Numbered from the stretch's first letter, positions 1 to 8,414 are shown. The stretch: 35,108 nt of DNA from Candidatus Gastranaerophilales bacterium (GCA_028278305.1 JANQEP010000158.1:1-35108); one strand, 5' to 3'. The notes: generated by a model from the sequence alone, not told the origin. Numbers and translations: made by a program.

Positions 1-117
1 AGTTATTTGGGTTGTAGTTTCCTATTCTTAACATTTATAATCCCCTTTTTTTGAAAATCTTATTTCAATATATATAAAACCCGTAAAAAATAAAATTAAC
101 ATTTTAATAAAAAATTT

Positions 118-411
118 TTACTCAACAAAAGGTTCCAATAAGTCTATTAACGCCTTTACTTCTTGTTTCATTACTTCTCTGCTATACAGCATTTCACCCT
201 CATTAGTATAAAGCCAATGAACATCCAAGCCTAGCTTTGCCAGCATTACTAAATCCTCAGGGCTTGGCGTTTGCCTTCCATACTCAATAGATTGTACTTT
301 AGACTGAGAACACCCTAATTTCTCTGCCATAGCCCCCTGTGATAAGCCTTTGGACTCACGAAAAGTTTTAAAGTTGTCCCTTATTTTTTCACGTAAATTT
401 TCTAACAACAT
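118..411 (-). CDS. XRE-family helix-turn-helix regulator, 97 aa
   Basis: Small DNA-binding regulator of the Cro/C1 (XRE) type. The HTH core lies at about residues 10-60, with the recognition-helix stretch GCSQSKVQSIEYGRQTPSPE, and the tail after residue 60 (LGLDVHWLYTNEGEM) is typical of phage-type repressors. I chose the ATG at 409-411. A TTG at 450 is in frame and would add 13 residues, but that extension would run through an operator-like palindrome (430-446), which fits better as a 5' control region. Neither start has a clear Shine-Dalgarno sequence. The gene stands alone and is AT-rich, with no prophage genes nearby, so it may be a housekeeping or domesticated regulator. The target is unknown; autoregulation is inferred from the operator position. 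Confidence 0.8.
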   Translation of the reverse strand: MLLENLREKIRDNFKTFRESKGLSQGAMAEKLGCSQSKVQSIEYGRQTPSPEDLVMLAKLGLDVHWLYTNEGEMLYSREVMKQEVKALIDLLEPFVE

Positions 412-480
412 ATATTTTGTGATTGACTGATCACACAAATTGTGATTCAATCTTTATACAACGTAAATTTTTTACAACAT
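391..480. repeat. Imperfect direct repeat around the XRE start
   Basis: ACGTAAATTT followed by an A/C-rich end (ACAACAT) occurs at 391-411 and again at 461-480. On the minus strand the first copy is the true gene start (ATGTTGTTAGAAAATT). The second copy, 70 bases upstream, begins ATG TTG TAA, so it reads as a dead duplicate of the start. This suggests a short tandem duplication that displaced or created the promoter region. Confidence 0.6.
430..446. promoter_or_regulatory. Operator-like palindrome upstream of the XRE gene
   Basis: The inverted repeat ATCACA-N5-TGTGAT lies 19 bases upstream of the chosen XRE start. On the minus strand the half-site AATCACAA occurs again between the palindrome and the ATG, so there may be three half-sites. 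Position and symmetry fit an autorepressor operator. Binding is inferred. Confidence 0.45.
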
Positions 481-594
481 AAGCATAGCATAAAAATGCT
501 GTGCTTTTCCTTTTAATTTAAAATTTTGGGTAGTGCTTGAATAAATTCTGATATTTTTATTATTTGCGCCTTAACTTACTTTACAGCAGGTTTA

Positions 595-622
595 CAAAAA
601 GGCTGACCTTATTGGTCAGCCT
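595..622 (-). terminator. Rho-independent terminator of the Cys-rich repeat gene
   Basis: The perfect 8-bp stem GGCTGACC/GGTCAGCC (601-608 with 614-621) has a 5-base loop. On the minus strand it is followed by five T residues (596-600). It lies 27 bases past the stop codon. Confidence 0.85.
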
Positions 623-648
623 CTCTGTCTTGAATTTTAGCTTAAATC

Positions 649-1188
649 TTAATCTAAGCCGAGAAAGTCTTCTTTAAACCTGGTAAAAGGTCCTCTTTTC
701 GGACAGCATAATGGAGCTGCCGCACCAATAATACCCTGTGGGCAACATAATGGGGCTGCTGCGCCAATAATGCCCTGTGGACAACATAATTTGGGTTCAT
801 AAACCATTCTTGATTCACAAACTGTTGCCGGTTCATAAGTCATTATAGGCTCACAGACAGTTCTTTCCTGATAGGAAACTATCGGTTCGCAGATAGTTTT
901 TGGCTCATAAACCATTCTAGGTTCATAAATTGTTTTAGACTGGTAAGAAACTACAGGTTCACAAAAAGTTTTGGACTGATAAGCCATTTTAGGGCAGCAG
1001 ACGGTTCTTGTCTGTGATACAATTCTAGGCTCGTAAACTACCTGTGGCGGACAGACAGGGCAACTAATTTCCATTGCGCACCCGGTTGGACAGGCGCTTA
1101 CCTGTGGACAACAACATTGAGAATAAGCTGGCTGGGCTAAAAAGACTACTAATCCTAACAACCCCAGTAATGGTAGAAACTTTTTCAT
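649..1188 (-). CDS. Secreted Cys-rich protein with 12-residue tandem repeats
   Basis: I do not recognise a family for this 179-residue exported protein. Residues 1-23 are a clear Sec signal peptide (MKKFLPLLGLLGLVVFLAQP, then AYS before Q24). The mature part has 19 cysteines, many as CC pairs. From residue 70, Tyr recurs exactly every 12 residues (70, 82, 94, 106, 118, 130) in the pattern Y-[QE]-x-[KR]-T-x-C-E-P-x-[MV]-x. The C-terminal part has a 13-residue unit, CCPQGIIGAAAPL, twice in identical form. The start is the ATG at 1186-1188, preceded by a strong GGAGGG; an upstream GTG-type extension is not needed. A terminator follows the stop. A surface-layer, adhesin or disulfide-crosslinked structural role is possible but not shown. 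Confidence 0.85.
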   Translation of the reverse strand: MKKFLPLLGLLGLVVFLAQPAYSQCCCPQVSACPTGCAMEISCPVCPPQVVYEPRIVSQTRTVCCPKMAYQSKTFCEPVVSYQSKTIYEPRMVYEPKTICEPIVSYQERTVCEPIMTYEPATVCESRMVYEPKLCCPQGIIGAAAPLCCPQGIIGAAAPLCCPKRGPFTRFKEDFLGLD

Positions 1189-1584
1189 ATTTTTTCTCCC
1201 TCCGGAAACTTTACACACAAAAAAGAAAAGTAATATTATTTTTACTTTATTAACAGAGTTTTTAATCCATAAAAATGGCTATATTTAAAATAACTATTTT
1301 GTATAACTAAATTTCAAAAATTATAAAGCTCCAGATAACTATACCCGATTTTCTCTGATTTATTACCATTAGGGTGGTTGTGCGCGGCAGCGGGAGCTAA
1401 CGCAGTAGCTCATTCATGGGTGGGTTTTGGCAAATGTTGCATACAGGCAATTCGTGATTCGAGTTAATTAACACTCATCCCGTTATTCTAAGAGTAGATT
1501 GATAAATCAACAATACGGAATTTATTAAAAAGTATTTTTATTGTTTAATATACTCAGCAAAGTAGTTATCGGGAGTTTGAAAAA
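1189..1584. other. Intergenic region with a GC-rich repeat copy
   Basis: This AT-rich gap lies between two divergent genes, the Cys-rich protein on the minus strand and pgi on the plus strand. It should hold both promoters, but I see no convincing -35/-10 pair. The stretch 1372-1472 is markedly more GC-rich and matches a repeat described separately. No open frame of note. Confidence 0.6.
1372..1472. repeat. GC-rich interspersed repeat, copy 1
   Basis: This copy contains CAGCGGGAGC, then CTCATTCATG about 15 bases later, and ends with CAATTCGTGATTCGA. The same blocks, in the same or reverse order, occur at 25001-25195 and 34990-35108. The GC content contrasts sharply with its surroundings. Confidence 0.6.
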
Positions 1585-2967
1585 ATGATTAATTTTGACT
1601 GGAAAAATGTTGATGCCTCTGCAATAGGTGAGGAGCATGGATTAGACGTAAAAAAAGAATTTTCTGAATACAAGGAAAAAATTTCAGAAATCGTATCAGA
1701 CCTCTATTCAAGCAGGGATATTTCCGGAAAATGGCTCGCCTGGATGAATCTTGGCTATAAAGATGAGTTAATTAAGGAAATTAATGAATACGCACGGGGT
1801 TTAAAAGGAAAATTTGATAACCTGCTGATTCTGGGAATCGGCGGGTCAGCTCTCGGCGGAATCTGCGTCACCGAAGCGCTTCTGAAACCTTACTGGAACC
1901 TTCTTGATAAGGATCAGAGAAACGGTTATCCCAGAATATTTTTCGTGGATAACATTGATCCTGACCAGATTAACGGGCTTCTGGATATTTTAGACCTTAA
2001 AAAAACCCTGGTAAATGTGATAACAAAATCAGGGACCACCGCAGAAACAATGTCAGTTTTTATGATCCTCGAAGAAAGACTTGAAAAAGAGCTGGGAAGT
2101 TCTTCCAAAGAAAATATTGTTACCACTACCGATAAAAACAAGGGTATTTTAAGAAAAATCACGGAAAATAAGGGTTATAAATCATTTATAGTGCCTGATG
2201 ATGTAGGCGGAAGGTTTTCTGTATTTTCTGCTGTAGGGCTTTTACCTTTTGCACTGACAGGAATTGATATCTCAGAAATCCTGAAAGGCATAAAGAATAT
2301 GGATAATGAGCTTCAAAATACTGACCTGGAAAAAAACATAGCTGCTCAAAATGCTCTTATTCATTATTTAATGGATAAAAAAGGCAAAAATATATCTGTA
2401 ATGATGCCTTATTCAAGCAGGTTAAGATTTGTTTCCGACTGGTACGTCCAGCTATGGGCAGAATCACTGGGTAAAGAAGTTGATCTTAACGGAAACAGGG
2501 TTAATGTGGGACCAACTCCTGTAAAAGCTCTTGGAGCAACAGACCAGCATTCTCAAATTCAGCTTTATAACGAAGGACCAAACGATAAGCTGATAAATTT
2601 CATCAGAGTAACCGAGTTTGATACTGAATTAAAAATTCCGCAGGTACTTCAGGATACAGGAATAGCATATTTAGGCGGAAAAGTCGTTAATGACCTTATG
2701 AATGCTGAAGCAGATGCTACCAGGGTAGCTGTAACCGACTATAAAAAGCCGAATGTTACTATAAACATCCCCCGGGTAAACGGATATTATCTCGGACAGC
2801 TTCTTTACATGCTGGAAGTTCAGACTGCTATTGCAGGAGCGCTTTATAACATAGATACCTTTAACCAGCCCGGGGTTGAGCAGGGTAAAAATTATACCTA
2901 TGCACTGATGGGAGGAAAAGGTTATGAAAAAACAGCTGAAGAGCTAAAACAAAAACTACATAATTAA
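1585..2967 (+). CDS. pgi: Glucose-6-phosphate isomerase
   Basis: Interconverts glucose 6-phosphate and fructose 6-phosphate in the cytosol (glycolysis/gluconeogenesis). At 460 aa it has the length of the shorter bacterial type. Sugar-phosphate binding is seen at GIGGSALGG (84-92) and KSGTTAET (148-155), the PGI signature at GGRFSVFSAVGLLP (about 208-221), the stretch VGPTPVKALGATDQHSQIQL follows at mid C-terminal half, and FNQPGVEQGK carries the C-terminal signature. The ATG start has GGGAG about 10 bases upstream. It is a single gene, convergent with sepF. Its product feeds mannose-phosphate and trehalose routes represented a few kilobases away. Confidence 0.97.
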   Translation: MINFDWKNVDASAIGEEHGLDVKKEFSEYKEKISEIVSDLYSSRDISGKWLAWMNLGYKDELIKEINEYARGLKGKFDNLLILGIGGSALGGICVTEALLKPYWNLLDKDQRNGYPRIFFVDNIDPDQINGLLDILDLKKTLVNVITKSGTTAETMSVFMILEERLEKELGSSSKENIVTTTDKNKGILRKITENKGYKSFIVPDDVGGRFSVFSAVGLLPFALTGIDISEILKGIKNMDNELQNTDLEKNIAAQNALIHYLMDKKGKNISVMMPYSSRLRFVSDWYVQLWAESLGKEVDLNGNRVNVGPTPVKALGATDQHSQIQLYNEGPNDKLINFIRVTEFDTELKIPQVLQDTGIAYLGGKVVNDLMNAEADATRVAVTDYKKPNVTINIPRVNGYYLGQLLYMLEVQTAIAGALYNIDTFNQPGVEQGKNYTYALMGGKGYEKTAEELKQKLHN

Positions 2968-3057
2968 ACGAAAATCCGGACCGGCGAAAATAATTTAAAA
3001 CTCCGGCTTTTCTTCACTTTCACAATCGAACTCCCTTACGATTATTAAGGACTTATG

Positions 3058-3082
3058 AAAAAATTTTACGTAAGAATTTTTT
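3058..3082. terminator. AT-only palindrome between pgi and sepF, likely terminator
   Basis: This is a 25-base near-perfect palindrome: an A6 run, then TTTTACGTAAGAA, then a T6 run. It can form a hairpin with a U-rich 3' side on both strands, between two convergent genes. A copy with one difference lies at 19322-19346, just after bioY. Confidence 0.55.
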
Positions 3083-3091
3083 GTTAATTGC

Positions 3092-3556
3092 TTAAGCCTG
3101 ATTCCAGAAAGCTTCCTTAATAACTTTAGCTTTTTCTGTTTCAGCTGAAATTGAGACGTTATTCGGAGTAAAGATAAATACGCCTTCGCCTATTCTTTGC
3201 TGATGCCCATCAACAGCATGCGTAGCACCTGAAACAAAGTCTACAACTCTCTGTGACTGTTCAGCATCAAGCAAATGCAGGTTTAATATAATTGATTTTC
3301 TCTCTCTAAGGCTATTTACCACTTCAAGTGATTCCTCGAAAGTTTTTGGTTCACTAACCACGACTTCATACAAGCCTGTCTTTGGATGGGAAACCACTTT
3401 TAAGCCTGATTTCTTTTTCTTTGGGGTTTCAAGCATTTCTTCTTCTTCCTCAAATTGCTCAGCAGCTCCGAATAGCTCATCATAGAATTCTTCATCATCT
3501 TCTATTTCAGGAACCAGACCCACCCAGTTTTTTAACCTGTTTACTATACCAGCCAA
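3092..3556 (-). CDS. sepF: Cell division protein SepF
   Basis: SepF binds FtsZ and anchors it to the membrane at the septum. The N-terminal helix (MAGIVNRLKNWVGLV) is the amphipathic membrane anchor. An acidic linker (about 18-45) follows, and the core SepF domain runs from about residue 70 to the end (YEVVVSEPKTFEESLEVVNS, then SIILNLHLLDAEQSQRVVDF and FSGA-like FVSGATHAVDG). The start is TTG (3554-3556), supported by a strong GGGAGG eight bases upstream on the minus strand. It lies 27 bases after yggS, a pairing conserved in Firmicutes and cyanobacteria (ylmE-ylmF). Its presence with LPS genes supports a cyanobacteria-related diderm. Confidence 0.95.
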   Translation of the reverse strand: MAGIVNRLKNWVGLVPEIEDDEEFYDELFGAAEQFEEEEEMLETPKKKKSGLKVVSHPKTGLYEVVVSEPKTFEESLEVVNSLRERKSIILNLHLLDAEQSQRVVDFVSGATHAVDGHQQRIGEGVFIFTPNNVSISAETEKAKVIKEAFWNQA

Positions 3557-3583
3557 TTTTTTTTCCTCCCTTTAATATTGCTA

Positions 3584-4246
3584 TTACGGATTATTTTCCT
3601 TAAATATTGCCTGCCCGATTCTTACAATGGTAGAACCTTCTTCACAGGCTATTTTGTAGTCATTGCTCATTCCCATAGAAAGTTCGGGAATGTTGATTTT
3701 ATATTCGGTTTGCAGTTGATTTTTCAATTCTCTCAGCCCTATAAACACTTTTCTCAGAATTTTTTCGTTCTCCGTAAACGGAGCCATTGTCATAAGTCCT
3801 GCTATTTCCAGTGAATCCATATTAAGAATTTTTTCAAAATTTTCCTTTATCTCATTTACGCTGAATCCGTATTTTGTTTTTTCCTCCGCCACATTTACCT
3901 GAATTAAAATTTTTTGTTTTATTTTCTTAGATAAAGCTGTTTGGGATAAAACCTCCGCTACTTTTAGTGAATCTACAGAATGTATATAATGAAAATTTCC
4001 TGTTATTTTCCTTATTTTGTTAGTCTGAACATGTCCTAAAAAATGCCACGTTATATTTTTATCAATTTCTTTCGGTAACTGAGACCGTTTTTTCTCGGCA
4101 TCCTGAAACTTATTTTCTCCAAAATTTCTGATACCCGCATCATATGCTTCTTTGATTTTTTCAACATTTACATATTTTGATACCGCAACAATTCGAACGC
4201 CGGATATTTCATTTTGAAGCTTTAAAAAATTCTCCTTTATTCCCAT
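3584..4246 (-). CDS. yggS: YggS/PROSC-family PLP homeostasis protein
   Basis: A PLP-binding protein with an alanine-racemase-like TIM barrel and no second domain. It is thought to buffer pyridoxal phosphate. The 220-aa length is usual. VAVSKY places the PLP lysine at K24. Further family motifs are GENKFQDA, WHFLGHVQTNK, HSVDS, LIQVNVAEEKTKYGF and the C-terminal LSMGMSNDYKIACEEGST followed by VRIGQAIF. It is the first gene of a two-gene operon with sepF. The ATG start lacks an obvious Shine-Dalgarno sequence. Confidence 0.95.
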   Translation of the reverse strand: MGIKENFLKLQNEISGVRIVAVSKYVNVEKIKEAYDAGIRNFGENKFQDAEKKRSQLPKEIDKNITWHFLGHVQTNKIRKITGNFHYIHSVDSLKVAEVLSQTALSKKIKQKILIQVNVAEEKTKYGFSVNEIKENFEKILNMDSLEIAGLMTMAPFTENEKILRKVFIGLRELKNQLQTEYKINIPELSMGMSNDYKIACEEGSTIVRIGQAIFKENNP

Positions 4247-4653
4247 TTTTAAAATAACTGATATTATTTTGCCGTTTTATTTCTAAATCAAATTAAGTCA
4301 ATTTAAAAATCAAAACAGTTTTAATATTTGTTTTTAAATCAAAATTATTATATTAAAAGTTTTTGAATAATACAAATAATTGTTCACTAATCATTTAAAT
4401 GTATGGGATAAATGTTGTGCAATTTTTCCTAAACCGTTACTCATGGCTGATTTAGAAATATTAATAAAGTTATTTCCAGTTTTTTAAATCTTAAAATTTC
4501 TTATAAAAAGTTAATTATTTAACCTGAATGACGGGTTAGTTATTTTTGGCTAAGCAGGCAAATCGAGTTGACCGATCTTTTCTGAAGGCTAATTTAAAAA
4601 TAATATTCATAAATTACAATATTTACAGTCAGCAGAAAATTCCGGGGATACGT
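4247..4653. other. AT-rich intergenic region, no gene seen
   Basis: This gap separates divergent yggS and the exported protein. It is low-complexity A/T with no conserved element I can name. A weak promoter candidate for the downstream gene is TTGACC (4568-4573), a 16-base spacer, then TAATTT (4590-4595). The open frame from TTG 4546 to 4653 has no export or domain signal and is better treated as leader. Confidence 0.4.
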
Positions 4654-5151
4654 ATGATTTTTAATAATATTTTTAAAATTTTGCTTATCAGCTTATTTTT
4701 AACTTCAGCCTGTGCGCAGGCTTTTGCAAATTCCCAAAAAATAGAGGATGCAAAAAAATTTCTGGATAAATTCCAGAAACTCAGCCACTCCTATGATAAA
4801 AAGATTATAGATATGTACTCAGACCGGGCAAAAATAGTAAGAATAATCAAAAAATCAAATGGAAAAACTGAAAAAGTAACGCTTCCTGTTAAAGGATACA
4901 AAAAAATGCTTAGATACGTAAGGTTTTTTGCAAAAATAAAAGGTTATAAGAACTATTATAACGACCTTAGCTATGAAATGGAAAATGAAAATGTAAGAAT
5001 AACAGGAAAAAGAATCAACAACGACGGCTATAAAGCCCCAATTTCACTGCTGATAGGCGAAAATTCCGAGGGAAAAATGAAAATTCTCGAGGAAAAAACC
5101 GCAACAAAATCAGATTTTATAGTTAAGAAAATTTTCACTAAAATGCGCTAA
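4654..5151 (+). CDS. Small exported protein of unknown function
   Basis: A 165-residue protein with a Sec signal peptide (MIFNNIFKILLISLFLTSAC, then AQAFA before NSQ). The ATG at 4654 has GGGG about 7 bases upstream. A TTG 108 bases further up is in frame but would put 36 residues before the signal peptide, so I rejected it. The mature part is Lys-rich with two alpha/beta halves (about 25-70 helical, then beta-like YNDLSYEMENENVRITGKRI). Size and pattern resemble NTF2/SnoaL-like periplasmic proteins, but this is only an impression. A cysteine at position 20 does not sit in a good lipobox. It is a single gene, convergent with the trehalose synthase gene. Confidence 0.8.
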   Translation: MIFNNIFKILLISLFLTSACAQAFANSQKIEDAKKFLDKFQKLSHSYDKKIIDMYSDRAKIVRIIKKSNGKTEKVTLPVKGYKKMLRYVRFFAKIKGYKNYYNDLSYEMENENVRITGKRINNDGYKAPISLLIGENSEGKMKILEEKTATKSDFIVKKIFTKMR

Positions 5152-5218
5152 AATCGGTCTCAAAAGTTTTTTGCGGATAAACAGGGCTTTTAAGAGCGCT
5201 TCGACAGTTTTATTATCT

Positions 5219-6505
5219 TTAACAGGAAACAGTTGAGCAGGGATGTCCCGACAATTTATTAAAGAGAATTAAATAATCTTCAATTTCCCTTGTAGTCAGG
5301 AATTTTTCCTTAACGATCTGTTTTCCCGCCTCTCCCATTTTCTTTGCAATATCAGGATTTTGTAAGAGGTAAAGGGTCTTATCAGTAGCTTCCTGGATAT
5401 TGGAAACAAGAAAACCGTTTATACCGTCCTGAATCTGGATTTTAATTCCGCCTGCCTTACCGCCGATAACAGGTTTACCTTTCCAGAGAGCTTCGGTCAC
5501 GGTAAGCCCGAACCCTTCCCTGATGGATTTCTGTAATACAACATCAGCAGCGTACTGGAATGCTTTAACCCCCACATCACCCACGTTATGGAAATTGGTA
5601 TAAACGTTAAGGTCAAAGTCCTCGCCGGCTCTTCTCATAACCCTGTCATAAATAATCCAGCCTTCAGGATCGTCATGCGCCATGCTTCCTACCAGGACAA
5701 GCTGTACGCCTTTAATACCTTTTTTAACCTGTCCGAATTTTATGTTTCTGTAAATATCAATGACTCCGAGCGGGTCTTTCCAGGGATCAAACCTTGAAAC
5801 CTGGGCAATCAGGGGTCTGTCAGGATCTACGTTATAGCTGCACATGAGATTATTGACTTCTTCTTCTGACATCTCGCTGTTTTTAGGGCTCAGCGGGTCT
5901 ATTGAAGGAGGAATAAACGTCAGGTTCTTGAAATCAGCATCCTCTTTGACGAATTCTTCAAGGGTAAATATAACAGCATCATAGTTTTGGATGTAGGGAT
6001 TTATAAAGTTCCAGATATCGAGGTTAGGTTCTGATGTGTCAATGTGACAACGCCAGATCCACTTTCCCGTGGGCGCTGTAATATAATCAAGGATTGCCAG
6101 TGGTTGCGGGTCGTGAACAACAACATAATCATAGCTCTCAACTATAGCTCTTGCATTGTTCTTAACTGCTTCAAGGTAAATATTTTTCTGAGCTTCACTG
6201 ATTGTTCCGGGATGTCCCTGAAGCGTGTTATGAAAAAGCTTTGTAACATCATAAAACTCCGGGTTCGCCCTCATAACATACCAGTCAACATACATTCCAA
6301 GGCTTTGCATAACAGCTACCTGTGTTTTTAGAAGTTCTGCAACTCCTCCCCCGTAAGCAGTGGCATTAAGATGTAAAACCCTCTTATTTTGCAGCGGCGC
6401 AGCAAGTTCTTTTAACCGCTTAACTTTATCCTCGCCAATGACAGGAATATAATCATCAATTGACTTTGGAATAACCCTCACAGCTTGCATAATTTCACTA
6501 GGCAT
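5219..6505 (-). CDS. treT: TreT-like trehalose synthase (GT4 glycosyltransferase)
   Basis: Resembles the trehalose glycosyltransferring synthase TreT (GT-B fold, GT4), which makes trehalose from an NDP-glucose and glucose. The length of 428 aa fits. Seen: N-terminal Rossmann motif with glycine loop YGGGVAELL (51-59), HDPQPLA at 131-137, IWRCHIDTSEP at about 150-160, the C-terminal nucleotide-sugar site QVSRFDPWKDP (235-245), and the retaining EX7E motif E330/E338 in SIREGFGLTVTEALWKGKPV. The start ATG has AGGGG about 8 bases upstream. It diverges from manC across 216 bases. The donor sugar cannot be read from sequence; another glucosyl transfer to a small acceptor is possible. Confidence 0.85.
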   Translation of the reverse strand: MPSEIMQAVRVIPKSIDDYIPVIGEDKVKRLKELAAPLQNKRVLHLNATAYGGGVAELLKTQVAVMQSLGMYVDWYVMRANPEFYDVTKLFHNTLQGHPGTISEAQKNIYLEAVKNNARAIVESYDYVVVHDPQPLAILDYITAPTGKWIWRCHIDTSEPNLDIWNFINPYIQNYDAVIFTLEEFVKEDADFKNLTFIPPSIDPLSPKNSEMSEEEVNNLMCSYNVDPDRPLIAQVSRFDPWKDPLGVIDIYRNIKFGQVKKGIKGVQLVLVGSMAHDDPEGWIIYDRVMRRAGEDFDLNVYTNFHNVGDVGVKAFQYAADVVLQKSIREGFGLTVTEALWKGKPVIGGKAGGIKIQIQDGINGFLVSNIQEATDKTLYLLQNPDIAKKMGEAGKQIVKEKFLTTREIEDYLILFNKLSGHPCSTVSC

Positions 6506-6721
6506 AGTTTAAACCCCTCTTAACTCCTAATTAAATTTAATAATAACATATATTTTCAGGACATTTGTATAAGTTTTGTATTTTTTTAACTAATTACGGC
6601 TGTCCTCCGGATAAAATTAAAAATTTTAACCTAATAAAATTTTAAGATATTATATGAAAAAAGTTAACAAAATTTACGAATTTTATAAATAATTTTTAAA
6701 GAATTAACAGGAATTTAATTT

Positions 6722-8077
6722 ATGCAAAAAAATCTGGTTGCAATAATACTTGCCGGCGGCAGCGGAAGCAGGTTATGGCCCCTTAGCAGGGAGCTTTACC
6801 CAAAACAATTTTTAAACTTTTCAGAAGACAAAACCCTTTTACAGCTTACATATGCGAGGCTAAAGCAGTTTACGGAAAATATTATAACTGTTGCAAATGA
6901 TAAACACTTACCGGGAGTAAGTTTTCAGCTCTTAGAAATAGAAAAAGACGCTAAACATAACATTATCGGAGAACCTGTCGCTAAAAACACAGCTCCTGCT
7001 ATTGCTCTGGGCAGCCTGTTTATACAGGAAAACTTCGCTGAGCACGGTGACCCTGTTATAATTGTTGCCCCCTCAGACCATTTGATAAAAGATGATAAAA
7101 GCTTTACAAAAGCTGTTCTTGAAGGCGCGGAAATTGCAAAACAGGGATATATAGTTACTTTTGGGATTAAACCGTCTGCTCCTGAAACTGGTTACGGCTA
7201 TATCAAAGTCCTGCCGGATCAAAAATTCGGCAAAACCGGGGTTAAAACAGACTGCTTCAGGGAAAAACCAGACTATGATATTGCTGCAGAATATGTCAGG
7301 TCCGGGGAATACTTCTGGAATAGCGGAATTTTTATATTTTCCCTTTCAACTATTCTTGAGGAATTTGAGAAAAAAGAACCTGAAATTCAGCACAAAATCA
7401 GAGAAATCAACTTTAAGGATAAAGCTTCATACAGGGAAATTTACGGAAAACTTCCGTCAATTTCAATTGATTACGCTATTATGGAGAAATCAGACAGGAT
7501 TATCCTTATTCCTGCGGAATTTGACTGGAGTGATCTTGGATCCTGGGAAGCTATCTATGAAATTTCACCTAAAGATCACCATAATAATGTTGTCAAAGGT
7601 GATGTAATCAGTATCAACTGTGAAAATTCCCTGATATACAGTTCTTCAAGATGTATATCAACTGTCGGGTTGACTGATATGATTGTTGTAGAAACAGATG
7701 ATGCAGTGCTTGTATGTAACAGAAAAGACTCCCAGAAAGTTAAGGAGGTTTTTGAGCGCCTGAAAAAAGACGATAATGAATTGTATAAAACTCATAAAAC
7801 CGTCATAGAGGACTGGGGAAGTATTATAGATCTTGAAAAAAACGAAAATATAAGTGTTAACAAAATAATTATCAGGGAAAATAAAGAATTAGCTTTTAAT
7901 CGTGCTGATAAAAACCTGAAACATTATTATGTAACAAAGGGTAAAGCTTTAATAAAATTAAAAGACAGCATAAAGCTTCTGGATTGTGGGCAAAGCCTTG
8001 ATTTAAAAGACAAAATTCCTTATTCTATTGAAAATTCCGGGACCGGTGATTTAGAAATTCTTGAAATTATAAAGTAA
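6722..8077 (+). CDS. manC: Mannose-1-phosphate guanylyltransferase with degenerate PMI domain
   Basis: Makes GDP-mannose from mannose 1-phosphate and GTP for glycans. The nucleotidyltransferase domain (1-350) is complete: AGGSGSRLWPLSRELYPKQF (11-30), VAPSDH (115-120), TGYGYI (156-161), FREKPD (179-184), FWNSGIF (198-204), DWSDLGSW (268-275). A type II phosphomannose isomerase cupin follows (about 360-451). Its metal-binding signature QxHxxRxEHW is replaced by AFNRADKNLKHYY, and the later IPxxxxH lacks its His (IPYSIEN). The family's final roughly 20 residues (GEDDIVRFEDxYGR-like) are absent. The isomerase half is therefore probably inactive, so mannose 6-phosphate would come from another enzyme. 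The ATG start has a weak Shine-Dalgarno sequence. Confidence 0.93.
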   Translation: MQKNLVAIILAGGSGSRLWPLSRELYPKQFLNFSEDKTLLQLTYARLKQFTENIITVANDKHLPGVSFQLLEIEKDAKHNIIGEPVAKNTAPAIALGSLFIQENFAEHGDPVIIVAPSDHLIKDDKSFTKAVLEGAEIAKQGYIVTFGIKPSAPETGYGYIKVLPDQKFGKTGVKTDCFREKPDYDIAAEYVRSGEYFWNSGIFIFSLSTILEEFEKKEPEIQHKIREINFKDKASYREIYGKLPSISIDYAIMEKSDRIILIPAEFDWSDLGSWEAIYEISPKDHHNNVVKGDVISINCENSLIYSSSRCISTVGLTDMIVVETDDAVLVCNRKDSQKVKEVFERLKKDDNELYKTHKTVIEDWGSIIDLEKNENISVNKIIIRENKELAFNRADKNLKHYYVTKGKALIKLKDSIKLLDCGQSLDLKDKIPYSIENSGTGDLEILEIIK

Positions 8078-8079
8078 GG

Positions 8080-8114
8080 GGTAAAGAATAAAAACTTACC
8101 CATTTTAAAATTTT
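8080..8114 (+). repeat. Gene-end repeat, copy 1
   Basis: A ~34-base sequence beginning GGTAAAGAATAAAAACTTA and ending CATTTTAAAATTTT, three bases after the manC stop. Near-identical copies lie at 15104-15136 (reverse orientation, four bases past the dnaN stop) and 30660-30694. Confidence 0.75.
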
Positions 8115-8147
8115 TCCTTGTCTCCCGAAATTGAGTTGATAACACCC

Positions 8148-8225
8148 AAATTGTCATTCGTGTGGTTAAAATATTCTTGCGAGGGCTCAATGACAATTTG
8201 TGAGCCCGTGGCAATCTGTGAAACC
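8148..8225. repeat. Degenerate hairpin repeat
   Basis: AAATTGTCATT (8148-8158) and AATGACAATTT (8189-8199) are a perfect inverted pair, and GGGCTCA (8183-8189) pairs with TGAGCCC (8201-8207). The text around it (TTGCGAGGGCTC, CGTGGCAATCT) resembles the GTCATTGCGAG...GGCAATCT hairpin repeats scattered in many bacterial genomes. It is an old, eroded copy. Confidence 0.5.
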
Positions 8226-8414
8226 CCGTGTCAACTGAGGAAGTGGATTAAGGGCTGACATTACCCTATTTTTCTTGCATTATCAGCTATAATTATTGTA
8301 AAATATAAACATGCAGTTAAAAAAGAGGGAATAAAAGAATGGTGGAAAATTTGGTTAAAATCACAGAAAATTAATAATAAAAGGATTCTCAAATTTGTCA
8401 AAGCCTCAAGTTAA

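Noticed and set aside
654-836. 60-aa minus-strand frame inside the Cys-rich repeat gene
   Set aside because: A shifted reading of the same repeats; the main frame has a signal peptide, ribosome-binding site and terminator.
649-1188. CRISPR-like array
   Set aside because: The periodic DNA is translated as 12-residue protein repeats in one frame and lacks identical repeats with variable spacers.
1440-1470. tRNA-like GATTCGAG word
   Set aside because: Resembles a T-loop, but no cloverleaf can be formed; it is part of the interspersed repeat, found again at about 34994.
7161-7607. 148-codon plus-strand frame inside manC
   Set aside because: Alternative frame fully within a strongly conserved enzyme gene.
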